This document shows positions 21,389 to 30,875 of a DNA stretch of 64,000 nt, piece by piece. Position 1 is the first letter of the stretch. The number at the start of each line of letters is the position of its first letter. The position numbers and the translations under genes were made by a program. Below the pieces are notes generated by a model. That model saw nothing but the letters and a program-made list of their open reading frames with translations. It made no database searches and had not been told where the DNA came from. The DNA is from Simmondsia chinensis (Eukaryota; Streptophyta; Magnoliopsida; Caryophyllales; Simmondsiaceae): the NCBI GenBank assembly GCA_018398585.1, contig JAGTTD010000009.1, positions 12,219,193 to 12,283,192 of the forward strand, written 5' to 3'.

Positions 21389-21960
21389 TCAACTGTCCAT
21401 GGTGATGACGTCACACCATACACCATCCCTATATTTCAACTCAATTGAAAAATTCACCAAGCAATGCTTAGACACGATTGCTTGGTCTCCTCTCTCGAGC
21501 CATGACATCTTGTAAGGGTTAAGATGCTTTTCCGTCATCAACCCTTGCTTTTGGACCGCTTTTTCAGAGATGGCATTCTCATAACTCCAGAAATCGATGA
21601 CGAGGCAGCACACCCTCTCGCCAATTGTGCATGTCATTTGGAAGATATTGTGTCTAAGCCATTCCTCTCCTTCTGCTTCTTCAGGCATGAAGCCAACTCT
21701 CCTGGCTAACAGCAAACGGCACTCGTCACCCACTATCTCCACTTCCCCAAGTGACGCCAACTTGTCTTGAGTCTCTTACGCCACTATGACTCCTTCTTCT
21801 TCAAGCTCTAGGTTCTTCGTTCGGAGACTGGATTCCCGCCTCTGTTCTTCAACTTTGCCACTGTTGATATTAAGCTGATGTCGCCTTGGCCTAGGATTTG
21901 GTAGCTTAGTATTCGATACCAGATTCGGGATCTCATCCATCTCCTCTTCTATAGCACCTA
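21389..21960 (-). pseudogene. Family F protease region
   Basis: The 123-codon frame 21760-21389 reads RRVGFMPEEAEGEEWLRHN, then CTIGERVCCLVIDFWSYENA, then KTEKH-like LMTEKHLNPYKMSWLERGD and VSKHCLVNFSIELKYRD. This is the gypsy protease region also seen at 5206-5640, but the D-S-G active site reads D-F-W, so it cannot be catalytic. Upstream to about 21957 a continuous frame (MDEIPNLVSNTKLPNPRPRR) joins nearly directly to the leader, so gag is largely deleted. Confidence 0.78.
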
Positions 21961-22176
21961 ATGTTAATGGGTGTTAGGGCTGGGTTCCCGGTGCAAGATC
22001 GAGATATGGCCCCAATTAAATCTTGTAACACTTGATTCGCTGGAATCTCTTCTCGAACTTGTCCAATCTCCTATCGGCCTGCCGTTGGTGATCACGATCA
22101 TAAAATGTCTTCGATGGCGACGTACCTCTGTTGCAAACGGGCCATCTCAGAGACTGTTCTGAGCTCTTATACCAAC

Positions 22177-22862
22177 TGATGCACATGTGTGGGATATTTA
22201 GGAAACGGGAAGGAGTCAATGGCCTTCCCTTTAATTTTATTAATAATCAATAAAATAAAGAGGAAACATAGAATTCAATTCTAATTCTCACCCTTAAAAA
22301 TAGAAAGAACTAAAAAGCTCACAAAATAAATCTCAAAATTTAATGAGCAAATCAACCTAATTCCTTTTATATTTATAGAGGAGCTGCTTGACTCCGAATA
22401 AAACTCTAAAAGCTAAATAAAATGCTAGAAGATAAATATAAACAACAACAAATAAATCTAAAAATTAAACTAATCCTAATATAAGTTACTTTCTATTTTC
22501 ACCACTAGCCAAACATTGTCTTCACCACGTTCAAAGTTCACCGCATCCCAGCCATGTTACATACCCTCATGCCGCTGACCCATTTCCTACCGTATATCGC
22601 CATAGCTGAGCCGCGTACCATTCTTGCCACCAACCAACCTTGCTACCACGCTATCCGCAAAAGGAGGGGGGGTTGCATCATTCTCTTCATCCTAGAAAGA
22701 ATTCGTCCTTGAATTCGATGCCGGATCATTTGGGTCAATTCTGCCCAGCCATGTTCCCTCGTGTTTAGACTTTGTCTTGTCAACCTCTAAGTCACCAAAG
22801 TTACCCAGTGGTGGTTTGTTGCCCCGGCTTTCGCAGAAGTGCACCTAGTCTTGCCCCACCAA
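22177..22862 (-). repeat. Family F LTR, outer copy
   Basis: It begins (plus coordinates) at TGATGCAC beside the primer-binding-site complement (GAGCTCTTATACCAAC, 22161-22176) and runs to the CTTGCCCCACC/AATAG boundary. It has the same internal pol-C-terminus-like segment as the inner copy, degraded. The outer flank (22863-23003) is ordinary AT-rich DNA. Confidence 0.7.
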
Positions 22863-23003
22863 TAGTTTGGAGAGTCTCTGTGAATAGTATCTAACTTAAT
22901 TATGTTATTAACTGCTTATTGTTTTAAAGAAGTAGAAAAATAAAACAATTAAAGTTACATGTATTTATATTTGAGGCTCCAATATTTTGTGAGCTTCAAA
23001 TGA

Positions 23004-24130
23004 TTTTTTTTTTTTTTTTTTGGGAGTAAGTTAGCAAAATATATAGATGAAAGAAATATAGCAATGTTACAGGAGGCATATATGAAGACACGGCCAAAGC
23101 CTACAATGATGGAACAACATCAAACATGTGTAGACAAAGTCTAAAACAAAAACAACCAAGGCAAAAGCTAGATGAAACAAAGCGGAACTAAGAGTCAAGG
23201 CCCCATTGCCTAAGCAAAGAGGTGGTGAGCTCCTCTGAATGAAGAAGCAGCAAACAAGCGGCTCCTGACAAAACCGGTAATCTCCTCTCTCATGGCCACA
23301 ACTGATCTAGACCGAGAATGCTGAACACAAAGATTGCACTTGTACCATAGAGTATACACGGTAGCTGAGAGACAGAGTCGAGCTATAAAACTGTTGATCT
23401 CTCGTCCCCTGAGGTGCTAAGCAGCCCTAGTTACAAGATAGCCTCAAGGAAGGGCAGGCCAAGCAATAGATGTACTCGAAGTGATAGAGCTCCAGACTGA
23501 GGCAGAAAAGGCACAAGCGAGGAAAAGATGCTCATGAGCATTCTCTGCAAGGCTGCAAAGAACACAAACACCCTGAACCCCCGTGCTCTGAATTCAGAAG
23601 CCTATCTCGAGTCCATAGGCTCTTAGGAGAATCGAGCCACAAAAGAAAGGAATGCCTCGGAATATGAAGCTCAAACCATACAAGGTGATGAATAGAGTCC
23701 TCTTTTCTCCTGCACTGCAACATCTCCCAGCCGGATTTGATGGTGAATTTCCCCGAAAGGTCACCCAACCACCTGATAGAATCCGCCACACCAGCCCAAG
23801 AATAGAAGCCAATCACATGGAAATCTCCATCGATCACCATCAATAATGGATGAAACCTAAGAATCCTACAGAAGCCTAGAAGAGGTGAGCAGTCGAGCAA
23901 GGAAGTGCTTCGAAAGACGACCGCTCGGCAGCCAATAATCAATCCATAGGGTGGTATCAAGTCCATCGTCTACGACATGATAGATCACACTAGAACAGAG
24001 GCGATGTACTAATAGAATTTGATGCCTAAGCCACGAAGCCAAACTCATTGCCCGAATCATCCAAAAGCTCCTCCCTTAAAGCCAGTTCAGATGAACCCAA
24101 CGCAGCCAATAATCAATCCAAAAGCTCCTT
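23004..24130 (-). mobile_element. LINE 3' end with poly(A), minus strand
   Basis: A run of 18 T at 23004-23021 is the complement of a poly(A) tail. On the minus strand upstream of it lies a LINE C-terminus, including a zf-RVT domain. The element is 5'-truncated at about 24.1 kb. Near that end CAGCCAATAATCAATCCA occurs at about 23932 and again at about 24105, and CCAAAAGCTCC occurs twice (about 24060 and 24118). This suggests a local rearrangement or template switch at insertion. Confidence 0.8.
23532..24060 (-). pseudogene. LINE pol zf-RVT domain
   Basis: The 144-codon open frame 23966-23532 reads DSIRWLGDLSGKFTIKSGWE, RRKEDSIHHLVWFELHIPRH, SFLLWLDSPKSLWTRDRLLN, the zf-RVT region of plant LINE reverse transcriptases. 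Upstream pieces (LWIDYWLPSGRLS) match the preceding segment with the W-x-D/N-x-W motif. The reading frame changes repeatedly. It belongs to the same family as the copy in 6299-7296 (both have RRKED-IHHL-WF). Confidence 0.82.
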
Positions 24131-24870
24131 CCTTAAGTCCATCCTAGGCTTGCTCAGTGTTCGCAACCCAATGACAAGTCGTAAGGTGCGCTGAGGCCCC
24201 TGCGCGTGGCCCCGGGCCAGTACGCGGGTCAAGGTGCACGGCCTCAGGCCAGCGAGCGGCCCCCTGTGCACGTCCAGGTCGTGCCCCCATGAGCGTCCCT
24301 GAGTGGGTCCCAACGCCTACGTGCGCCTCCCAGTGCCGGTCCAAGGCTTGCCGCAGGGTCCGTGACACTGCCAAGTTTTCTTATTTTTGTTTGACTCGAT
24401 GGGGCATCTTGCACGTAGTCCCCATGGGTCCTAGGATAGCCTTATGTATATATTAGCTTAGAAAATTTTTAGTTTCTTTTTATCTTTTGTCCTCCTCAAA
24501 AATAGGGGTTTATGATTGCAGAGCCCCTTTGATGTTTCCTCCTGTCAGGGGTATGAGTCCTATTTTGTATATATATGTGGGAGAGTCCACTCAACTTGTA
24601 AACCTCATATCCATTGTAGGCTTTGTTAATGAATACAAATTGCCTTCTTTTCAAGCTTCGTGTTCATGTGTGATTGTTTGTCACGCACTTGAGTGGGAGT
24701 CGCAGCGCCACCTTCGCACACCCGACGTCCGGGGACTTGGAAGGTCCGAACTTCTTAGACCGCTGTGCACTCATAGTGATCTATTGCGCGGGCTTGCGCA
24801 TTGTCCTTAGTGAACAACGTGCGCCGCACGGCTCCTAGTTCCCAGGACCGTGACACTAGGGGAGGTGATC
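24131..24870. other. GC-rich then LTR-like promoter sequence
   Basis: 24170-24370 is markedly GC-rich (GGCCCCGGGCCAGTACGCGG-type sequence) against the AT-rich surroundings. From about 24370 the sequence resembles a plus-oriented LTR: TATATATATG near 24570 and GTAGGCTTTGTTAATGAATA near 24617. A direct repeat CCGTGACACT occurs at about 24360 and 24848. No pairing LTR or primer-binding site was identified. The open frames here are composition-driven. Confidence 0.35.
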
Positions 24871-25212
24871 GAGGGCGGTGTCACCAACAACGGGTGGATG
24901 GAGCAAGGCACGAGGGTCTACAAATCGGGGGTCGATCTTTTTCATTATTTAATTTACGGATAAACTATTGGTCAAATTACTTTTTAAATAATTTTTTTTT
25001 ATTTTGGATGTTTTTATTTTGGATATTGTGGTAGCAAAAAATAATAAAATATTGATGGTATGAGGCATATCGTACTTGTAAAAGGAAAGATTGGAATGTA
25101 TTTTGTATATTCTACTGCATTTTACCCTCATATGTTTTCATATATTTTAATGTCTTATGATATATATAGTGCTCTCTGTGCCTTGAGAGGGTAATTTTTT
25201 CCTCATTTTACA
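24871..25212 (+). other. AT-rich, possible LTR end before PBS
   Basis: AT-rich sequence with TATA-like and T-rich stretches ending CCTCATTTTACA immediately before a primer-binding-like sequence at 25213. It may be the 3' part of a copia-type LTR. No second copy is present in the window. Confidence 0.4.
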
Positions 25213-25227
25213 TGGTATCAAGGCTGG
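25213..25227 (+). other. PBS-like sequence
   Basis: TGGTATCAAGGCTGG resembles the initiator-Met-tRNA primer-binding site (TGGTATCAGAGC) used by copia elements, with one insertion/shift in the AGAGC part. Confidence 0.5.
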
Positions 25228-25296
25228 GGATGCTAAAGAAACCTCTAGATAAAGAACCACCATTCAACCACCAGTAATAGTATCGACGACCATGTA

Positions 25297-25633
25297 ATGC
25301 TGCCCATCACACTGTTTTTCGGCGATGACCCATCACTAGATGCACCACTAAGGATCCCTAACCCTAATATTATAATTTCACAACCTAATTTTACTAAACC
25401 CAGTGGTTACTTCTTCGAATCCACAGTCAACCATGGTGTTTCCCTCCCCCCTGCTATCTTGTCTTTCGCTCAATTGTCTGCCGACATCAAATTTCTTGAC
25501 ACACCCATTGTCTCCATGACTCCGAGGTTTACCTTCTCCAACCCTATTGTTAGCTTTTCCCCCACGACAATTACCTTCCCCTTCTGCAATAACCCTAATC
25601 TCTCTCTCCCCACCACTACGATCGCTACCCTAT
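25297..25633 (+). pseudogene. Unidentified ORF, split by element E
   Basis: The frame starts MLPITLFFGDDPSLDAPLRI and continues with Pro/Ser/Thr-rich sequence to 25633, where element E is inserted. If E and one target duplication are ignored, the frame continues in phase from about 27769 for roughly 25 codons to a stop near 27850. In-phase continuation supports an insertion into a pre-existing frame. Position after a PBS-like site suggests the N-terminal region of a copia-type gag, but I recognise no domain. Confidence 0.4.
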
Positions 25634-26018
25634 TGTCATGATTCAAGATGAACTTGAATCAAAACCTAGGAGAGAGAATGAGAGATGAGAAAGAATTGGG
25701 AAAGAGAAGAGAGAATAGAGAGAATTGAGATAAGAAGAAGATATTTCATTTCCTTTCATGATCATTACAATTGATGATACAAGCCACTTATACTAGCAAG
25801 TGGACAAAACCACTCAAAAATATATAAGTAGCAACATAAGAAATATCTAGATTCCTAACTAACTAACCAACCAACATACTAACTAATAATCCCTTCAAAT
25901 ATCTAATTCACCATTTACTAACATATAGTAGCTAATACATTCTAATACACTAATACTAATAGAACTAACTAATACTAATGAATTATTACTCTTTACCGTA
26001 CATATACCATTCACGATA
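25634..26018 (-). repeat. 3' LTR of element E
   Basis: On the plus strand it starts TGTCATGATTCAAG and ends TTCACGATA. It aligns with 27397-27764 almost throughout, with small indels such as AATAGAACTAACTAATAC. Confidence 0.85.
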
Positions 26019-26099
26019 ATACTCCCCCCTTTAGATATTCTTGTCCTCAAGAATCTTATTAAGAAGGTTGTAACTTGATGAACAGCAGTAGAATTACAC

Positions 26100-27350
26100 T
26101 TACCAATTACTTAAAAACCACCAAACAATCTGAATCATCAGCTTCTTGTGCCATTTATTTTCTACAACAATTTGCCTAAACAGTTTGCAAATTTCTTCCC
26201 AATTGTAAAGACTTGCTATGACATTCTTATTGCTCTTAATTGAAATAAGAACATTCTTGATGCCTTGACAATTCTCACAGCATGGTCTTATTGTAAATGT
26301 GTTGCTAATTACACTTCCTCGACACTGAATTCCAAGATCCAGAACATTCTGATGCTGCGAGGACATGCTCCTATGCTGAACACCATATTGAAATCAGCCA
26401 TTTTCATTAGCATTCTGTCCTGTCCAGACCACTTGATTGTCTTCAAGACCCAAGTGAACTCTTGAGCTAAACTAATACAAGCTAATGCACACCTCTTAAT
26501 TGCCAAGGATGTTGCAATGAAGGATTTGGATGTTGTACTGAAGAATAAAATTGCCTTAAGGTGCTCAAATCGAATCTTAAACTCCTTAACTGTAGCACCT
26601 TGGTCCATTTTATCAAATTGATCAACTACATCACCATACTTCTTCCACAACTCCACTACTAATTCTTTGGATCCGAATCGTGGCCAGAGATTAGCAATTG
26701 CCTTGATCTCTACCTTGTCCTGCTTATATCTTGAAATTTTGACATGTGTCTTCCTTCATGAACTCTTTCACTAGACTTAGAAAGCAAAGAATTAGGTGGT
26801 CTCCCACTGTAACCCATTTATTGCATCGTTCTTGCCCCAATCAACATGTTGTTGTACCCTTTCTTAAGATTGTTGGAGTATGCAAACTCAATCCTGATCT
26901 TTGGTTGCACCGCAGTGGCATTCTTTTCATATTGTAATGCTGTCACATTTTGCTTAGGGGGTTGATATAGCATTTCTGAAGGTTCAATAATTACCTTAGA
27001 CTACCTCAAGCTTGTTCTAGCTTTAGTCCGCTTGCTAGAACCACATTTCTTGGGACTAGGATGCAAATTGAACACCAAGTTTGGCTGTGCTAAATGCTTC
27101 AATCTTTATCGGTTTCTGACTTCAATACGAGTCCTCAATTTCATTGCTGCCATGAATGGTGACACCAGTCTTTTATGCACAATAGGTTGTGCTTGGATCC
27201 TTACTTGTGATTGCCGCATTGATTGTTGCATACTTGACAATGTTGCCATGATGTTTTCAGCTAGCTACAGCATCCTCTGAAACGATTCATGGTATGAATC
27301 TCCAACCATGTTTGCCATGATTACATGCAAAAATCAGTTAGTTCCAATGT
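26100..27350 (-). pseudogene. Gag-like and WEEICKLF-module protein of E
   Basis: On the minus strand an N-terminal part (ENIMATLSSMQQSMRQSQVR, about 27250) is followed after frameshifts by a gag-type segment, ELWKKYGDVVDQFDKMDQGA and VKEFKIRFEHLKAI (26656-26540), corresponding to the capsid-like core of gypsy Gag. The last open piece 26366-26100 contains CCENCQGIKNVLISIKSN and YNWEEICKLFRQIVVENKWH. The WEEICKLF module recurs in element P at 56.7 kb. I infer a fusion protein of unknown role that may bind or package element RNA. Confidence 0.62.
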
Positions 27351-27396
27351 AATTTCAGCAAGCTCTGGCGCCAAGAATCATAGCTCTGATACCATT

Positions 27397-27764
27397 TTTC
27401 ATGATTCAAGATGAACTTGAATCAAAACTTAGGACAGAGAATGAAAGATGAGAAACAATTGGGAAAGAAAAGAGATAATGGAGAGAATTGAGATAAGAAG
27501 AAGATATTTCATTTCCTTTCATGATCATTATAATTGATGATAAACTACTTATACTTGCAAATGGACAAAACCACTCAAAAACATCTAACTAACAACCTAA
27601 GAAATATCTAGATTCCCAACTAACTAGGTAACCAACATACTAATTAATATTCCCTCCAACTATCTAATCCACCACTTACTAACATATAGTAGCTAATGCA
27701 TTCTAATACCCTAACTAATACTAATGAATTATTACTCTTTACCCTACCTATACCATTCACGACA
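27397..27764 (-). repeat. 5' LTR of element E
   Basis: Plus-strand start TTTCATGATTCAAG (first G mutated) and end TTCACGACA. It adjoins the primer-binding-site complement at 27381-27396. Confidence 0.85.
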
Positions 27765-27964
27765 CCTACCTTTTCCTCCAACCATTAGCATCTCTGTTTC
27801 TTCCATGACTAGTCTATCTTTTCCCTGTTGGGAATTGTACAACAATTGATACCTTCTCAGATACTAGTTGTTAGGACCACCCACGAATACCGAATCATAA
27901 ATTGAAATAGCAAACATAATAAAGGGATTAAGGAAATAATTTTGGAGGGTTTCTTCCCTTTCTG
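27765..27964 (+). other. Continuation of host sequence around E
   Basis: This resumes the frame interrupted by E, with a stop near 27850, and then AT-rich DNA. A LINE fragment begins at about 27975. Confidence 0.4.
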
Positions 27965-28570
27965 ATTGATTATTTGCAGTCTGCCTTTGTTCTCGAGAGG
28001 AGGATTTGGGAAAGTAATTTGCTTGCCTAGGAGCTTATGTGCAATTATCATCATCCTTTGTCACCTCGGTGCGCCCAGAATGTTGATATTCACAAGGCAT
28101 TTGACACAGTGTGTTGGGACTTTATTTTGTTTCCTATGCATTATATAGGTATCCCGAAGGTTATGATTGATTGGGTGCGGGAGTGCCTTTCCGGAGCTCG
28201 ATTTTCTGTCACCATCAATGGGAAGCTCCAGGGGTCTTTTGCCACTAGTCAGGGCATTTGTCTAGGGGATCCTTTATGATATTACTTGCTCATTATCGCC
28301 ATTGTGGGTTTGCAGGGTCTCGTTTGTAGTGCCACTTCTTATCCAGGTTTCGCTTCCACCTGCACTGCTATAGTACATCTTTGCTTTGTTGATAGTCTAT
28401 TGATTTTTATTCGGGCTGATAAGGGAAGTATTTCGGTTATCCAGGACACTTTAGATCGCTTTGCTATAGTCTCAGGGCTTGAATGCAGCGGAGACTACGA
28501 TTTTTTATCACCGCAGTTGATTCTGAGGCTTAGCTGTCTATCTTGGATATTTTGGAGTTTAGATTGGGGA
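27965..28570 (+). pseudogene. LINE reverse transcriptase fragment
   Basis: QSAFVLERRIWE, then NVDIHKAFDTVCWDFILFPM, IGIPKVMIDWVRECLSGARF, SVTINGKLQGSFATSQGICL and GDPL are the successive RT blocks of plant LINEs (first catalytic Asp in VDIHKAFD intact). The catalytic FADD box reads HLCFVDSLLIFI, losing both expected residues around it. The frame shifts at 28280 (GDPL stop). The endonuclease and the 3' end are missing. Confidence 0.82.
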
Positions 28571-29065
28571 ATAATTTTGGACGTCGGAATTTACATATCC
28601 ACGGGGGGAGAGCAACATAATTTCACTAGAGGAATTGAGGTAATACATCAACGTTTCTTGCTCGCACTCTACCTGCCACTACTATTTGCTCTACATTTTC
28701 ACCTTTACCAAATTATGGCACAAGAGATCCTATTTATATGCCTCTTCAAATCATAACCTCTAAAAGCCCACGATTAATCCTCAAGGGTCTCTATTATTCA
28801 AGTCATAATTTGTCTACTTTGGGAAAATATCAGTCTCCGATCTTAACAATCTCCTATTTGAAGAATAATGAGGACAACAAATAGCCTTTTTCACAGTAGT
28901 GCTCCATGTTATCCCAGCACACGAAATTACCATGCACCAGCTTTGATTTTAATTCGTCCAATTTTATGATTAAAAAATTGTCAACCTAAACATGTTGACA
29001 ATCCGGCCTCTAAGAAAATAATATCAAATTGTATGATAGAAATTAATTACAGGAAAAAACCAGAG
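28571..29065. other. Unassigned, possible minus-oriented LTR-like stretch
   Basis: No coding similarity. On the minus strand TGTTAAGATCGGAG (about 28845) followed by CATATAAATAGG (about 28735) could be an LTR start and TATA box, but there is no partner copy. 28846-29065 is AT-rich flank of the Mutator-like element. Confidence 0.25.
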
Positions 29066-29144
29066 TCGGTTCCCAAAATAATGCTGAAAAATAAAAAATT
29101 AAAAAAAATAATGCTAAAAAATAAATATTTACCAATCAACTGTT

Positions 29145-29277
29145 GAACCGCGTTTTATAAACGCGGTTATATGTAAAAATAACCGCATCAAGAACAAAAA
29201 ATTGTATACAGTATAAACCGTGTTTAGAAAACGCGGTTTACTATATATGAACCGCGTTTAGTAAACGCGGTTATAAT
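29145..29277. repeat. Palindrome cluster 1 (AACCGCG/CGCGGTT)
   Basis: Three short foldbacks follow one another just inside the left TIR: AACCGCGTTTTATAAACGCG, AACCGTGTTTAGAAAACGCG and AACCGCGTTTAGTAAACGCG, each continuing into GGTT. Confidence 0.85.
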
Positions 29278-29399
29278 GCTTTATGAGTTAAACAACATAA
29301 ATAACAAACTAATAGATATATATAAATAACGAACTACTATATAAAAAATAATATAAATAAAACATAAATAAATATTCAAAAAAATGAAACATAAATAAA

Positions 29400-29575
29400 T
29401 ATTACCGTCATATATTTCACTGCTACTAGCTGCTAACCGAGCCTCGTGCTCCTTTTTCATCTTGTATGTCAATACATTATGACATTTTCTCTTACAGAAT
29501 TCACGTGTGACCCTTCGTGTATAGTCATTTCATCCATTTCATTTTGAATTCGTTTCGAGCGTGGGCGCCCTTGAC
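29400..29575 (-). pseudogene. MULE transposase C-terminal remnant
   Basis: On the minus strand GRPRSKRIQNEMDE is followed, one frame over, by REFCKRKCHNVLTYK and MKKEHEARLAASSSE. The order GRPxxxRIxNEMD plus a CxxC/GHN zinc knuckle matches the C-terminus of plant MuDR-type transposases. The knuckle is broken (expected CxxxGHNxxxC reads CHNVLTY). The catalytic core is absent. Confidence 0.6.
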
Positions 29576-29599
29576 TTCAAGACTTGTCTTTTACAATTA

Positions 29600-29790
29600 T
29601 ATGAACCGCGTCTTTAAGACGCATTTTAGTCATATATGAACCGCGTCTTAAAGACGCGGTTTATCTTTAAATGAACCACGAACGTGGTTTATTTTCACAT
29701 AAAACGCGTCTTTAAGACGCGTTTTATAACTGGAAAAAATTAATTCGGTTATTTTTGGAGTGAACAGTGTTTTCTAAACGCGGTTCAGCA
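29600..29790. repeat. Palindrome cluster 2 (GCGTC...GACGC)
   Basis: Foldbacks AACCGCGTCTTTAAGACGC, AACCGCGTCTTAAAGACGC (completed by GGTT), AACCACGAACGTGGTT and AAACGCGTCTTTAAGACGCG, then half-site AAACGCGGTT at the right TIR. The cores differ (TTTAAA versus TTATAA), so they are a family of related hairpins rather than a simple satellite. Confidence 0.85.
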
Positions 29791-29882
29791 GTAGATTGGT
29801 AATTATTTATTTTTTGGCATTATTTTTTTATTTTTTTATTATTTAGCATTATTTTGAAAACCGATACGTTTAATTATAGTCC

Positions 29883-30875
29883 ATAATTTTTGGTCGACCC
29901 TAATTTTGACCCAAGACCCCAATAACCCTAGCAACTTGGAAAACAAACCACCGCTTACACATTCTCCCTCTCTGTCCTTTCTTTCCGTCTCTATTCAATG
30001 GTTGTTTGTCTCCCACAGCCCTGTCTCTTTCATTTTTCTTTCCTGTGCATGTCAACCAGCACAGCCGGTCGTCGCTGCCAACACTGTCATCCTTCTTTTT
30101 GCGGATGCTCGAGCAGAGACAACCCCTAGCTCCGAAGCTCACCTCGCCTCTGGCTCACTGTCACAGGTCCCAGCCAAACTCCACCATGGTCACCACTATG
30201 TTTCTCCACCGTCGGCCAGAACACACCGTTCATCATGTTATCATGTTCGTCTATGTCGATCATTGTTCTATTCCTTGTCAACCTCACAACTAACCACCAG
30301 TGTCATCGTCAGACAGGCCAGCCACCCCGAGCCGTAAAGTGCCGCCAAACTTCAAGCCCACTAACGGCCATTGTCATTCTCTATGACTTCTATGCCATCA
30401 ACTCGAAGGTCGGATTTTTGACGACCACAGCCATCATCCTCTGTAACGAACCCACAAACACTAGATCTGGGGGTTTCGAACTAACATCCACCAAATCAGA
30501 AAACTGAAGCCACCGCCATGCTATCAGACTCTAGACCACCGCCACCGTTCTAGAGCAACACCACCGAATTTCCCACCAGGTTCCATGTTGAATTTTCAAA
30601 TTATCACACAACCCACCAACACCTCAAACAGAGACTTAAACTGAGGACAATCAGATCTCCCCAAGCCACCATCGTTGTGAACCTCCGCTGCGGTGAAATG
30701 TCACTTCCACTTTGTTTTTCGGCCCTAATTCAGAATGTCACATAGGTCTGGCCACAATCTACCACTTAGGTGCACCGATCTAGACTCCCTTTCTTTCATT
30801 CATCATCACTTGTGGGCATTCGGTGCCATGCACCATGCCACCGTGCACTATAACCCGTTATTTTGTTTTTTGGTG
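29883..30875. other. No gene recognised
   Basis: C-rich, Pro/Ser/Thr/His-coding sequence in several frames (29906-30337, 30006-30293, 30235-30507). No domain, no frame dominance and no partner repeat is visible. It resembles the composition of the solo LTR interior at 51.4-51.9 kb, so untranslated retroelement DNA is plausible. Confidence 0.4.

Larger units (their letters stand above)
19421..22862 (-). mobile_element. Family F gypsy array: LTR-internal-LTR-leader
   Basis: In minus orientation, LTR 22177-22862, leader, a shortened internal region with protease, a pol C-terminus, LTR 19659-20362, and then a second leader (19658-19421) follow one another. The last leader should not exist downstream of a 3' LTR, so this looks like an LTR-internal-LTR-internal tandem whose second unit is truncated by junction with element G. 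Most of gag, and the RT and integrase, are missing. Clade resembles element 3729-15015 (CRM/Tekay-like pol end NSRANSLQPGEND). Confidence 0.72.
25634..27764 (-). mobile_element. Non-autonomous LTR element E with gag fragment
   Basis: LTRs 25634-26018 and 27397-27764 enclose 1.4 kb in minus orientation. The primer-binding-site complement (TAGCTCTGATACCATT, 27381-27396) abuts the right LTR, and a polypurine-tract complement (ACTCCCCCCTTTAG, 26020-26033) abuts the left. Flanks CCTAT (25629-25633) and CCTAC (27765-27769) are a near-perfect 5-bp target duplication. The interior carries a gag-like domain and a small conserved module but no protease, RT or integrase, so it is a TR-GAG-like parasite. 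Confidence 0.85.
29066..29864. mobile_element. Mutator-like element with long TIRs
   Basis: Long inverted termini of about 88 bp lie at 29066-29153 and 29777-29864. They share, in order, CAAAATAATGCT, an A-rich run, AATAATGC, AAAAAATAAAT, TTACCAATC, ACTG and TGAACCGCG. The interior holds a transposase remnant on the minus strand and a set of palindromes built on AACCGCGTTT/AAACGCGGTT and GCGTCTTTAAGACGC. Long TIRs plus that remnant support a MULE. No clean 9-bp target duplication was found; the outermost terminus may lie a few bases further out. Confidence 0.75.

Noticed and set aside
24113..24374. Two overlapping minus-strand frames in the GC-rich block
   Set aside because: Long frames are expected by chance in GC-rich DNA; the translations contain no recognisable motif.
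25350..25366. Two CCCTAA-type units as telomeric repeat
   Set aside because: Only two imperfect copies inside an open frame; no array.
29906..30337. 143-codon plus-strand frame rich in Ser/Pro/His as a gene
   Set aside because: Overlapping frames are equally open, composition is low complexity, and no domain, splice or transposon context supports it.
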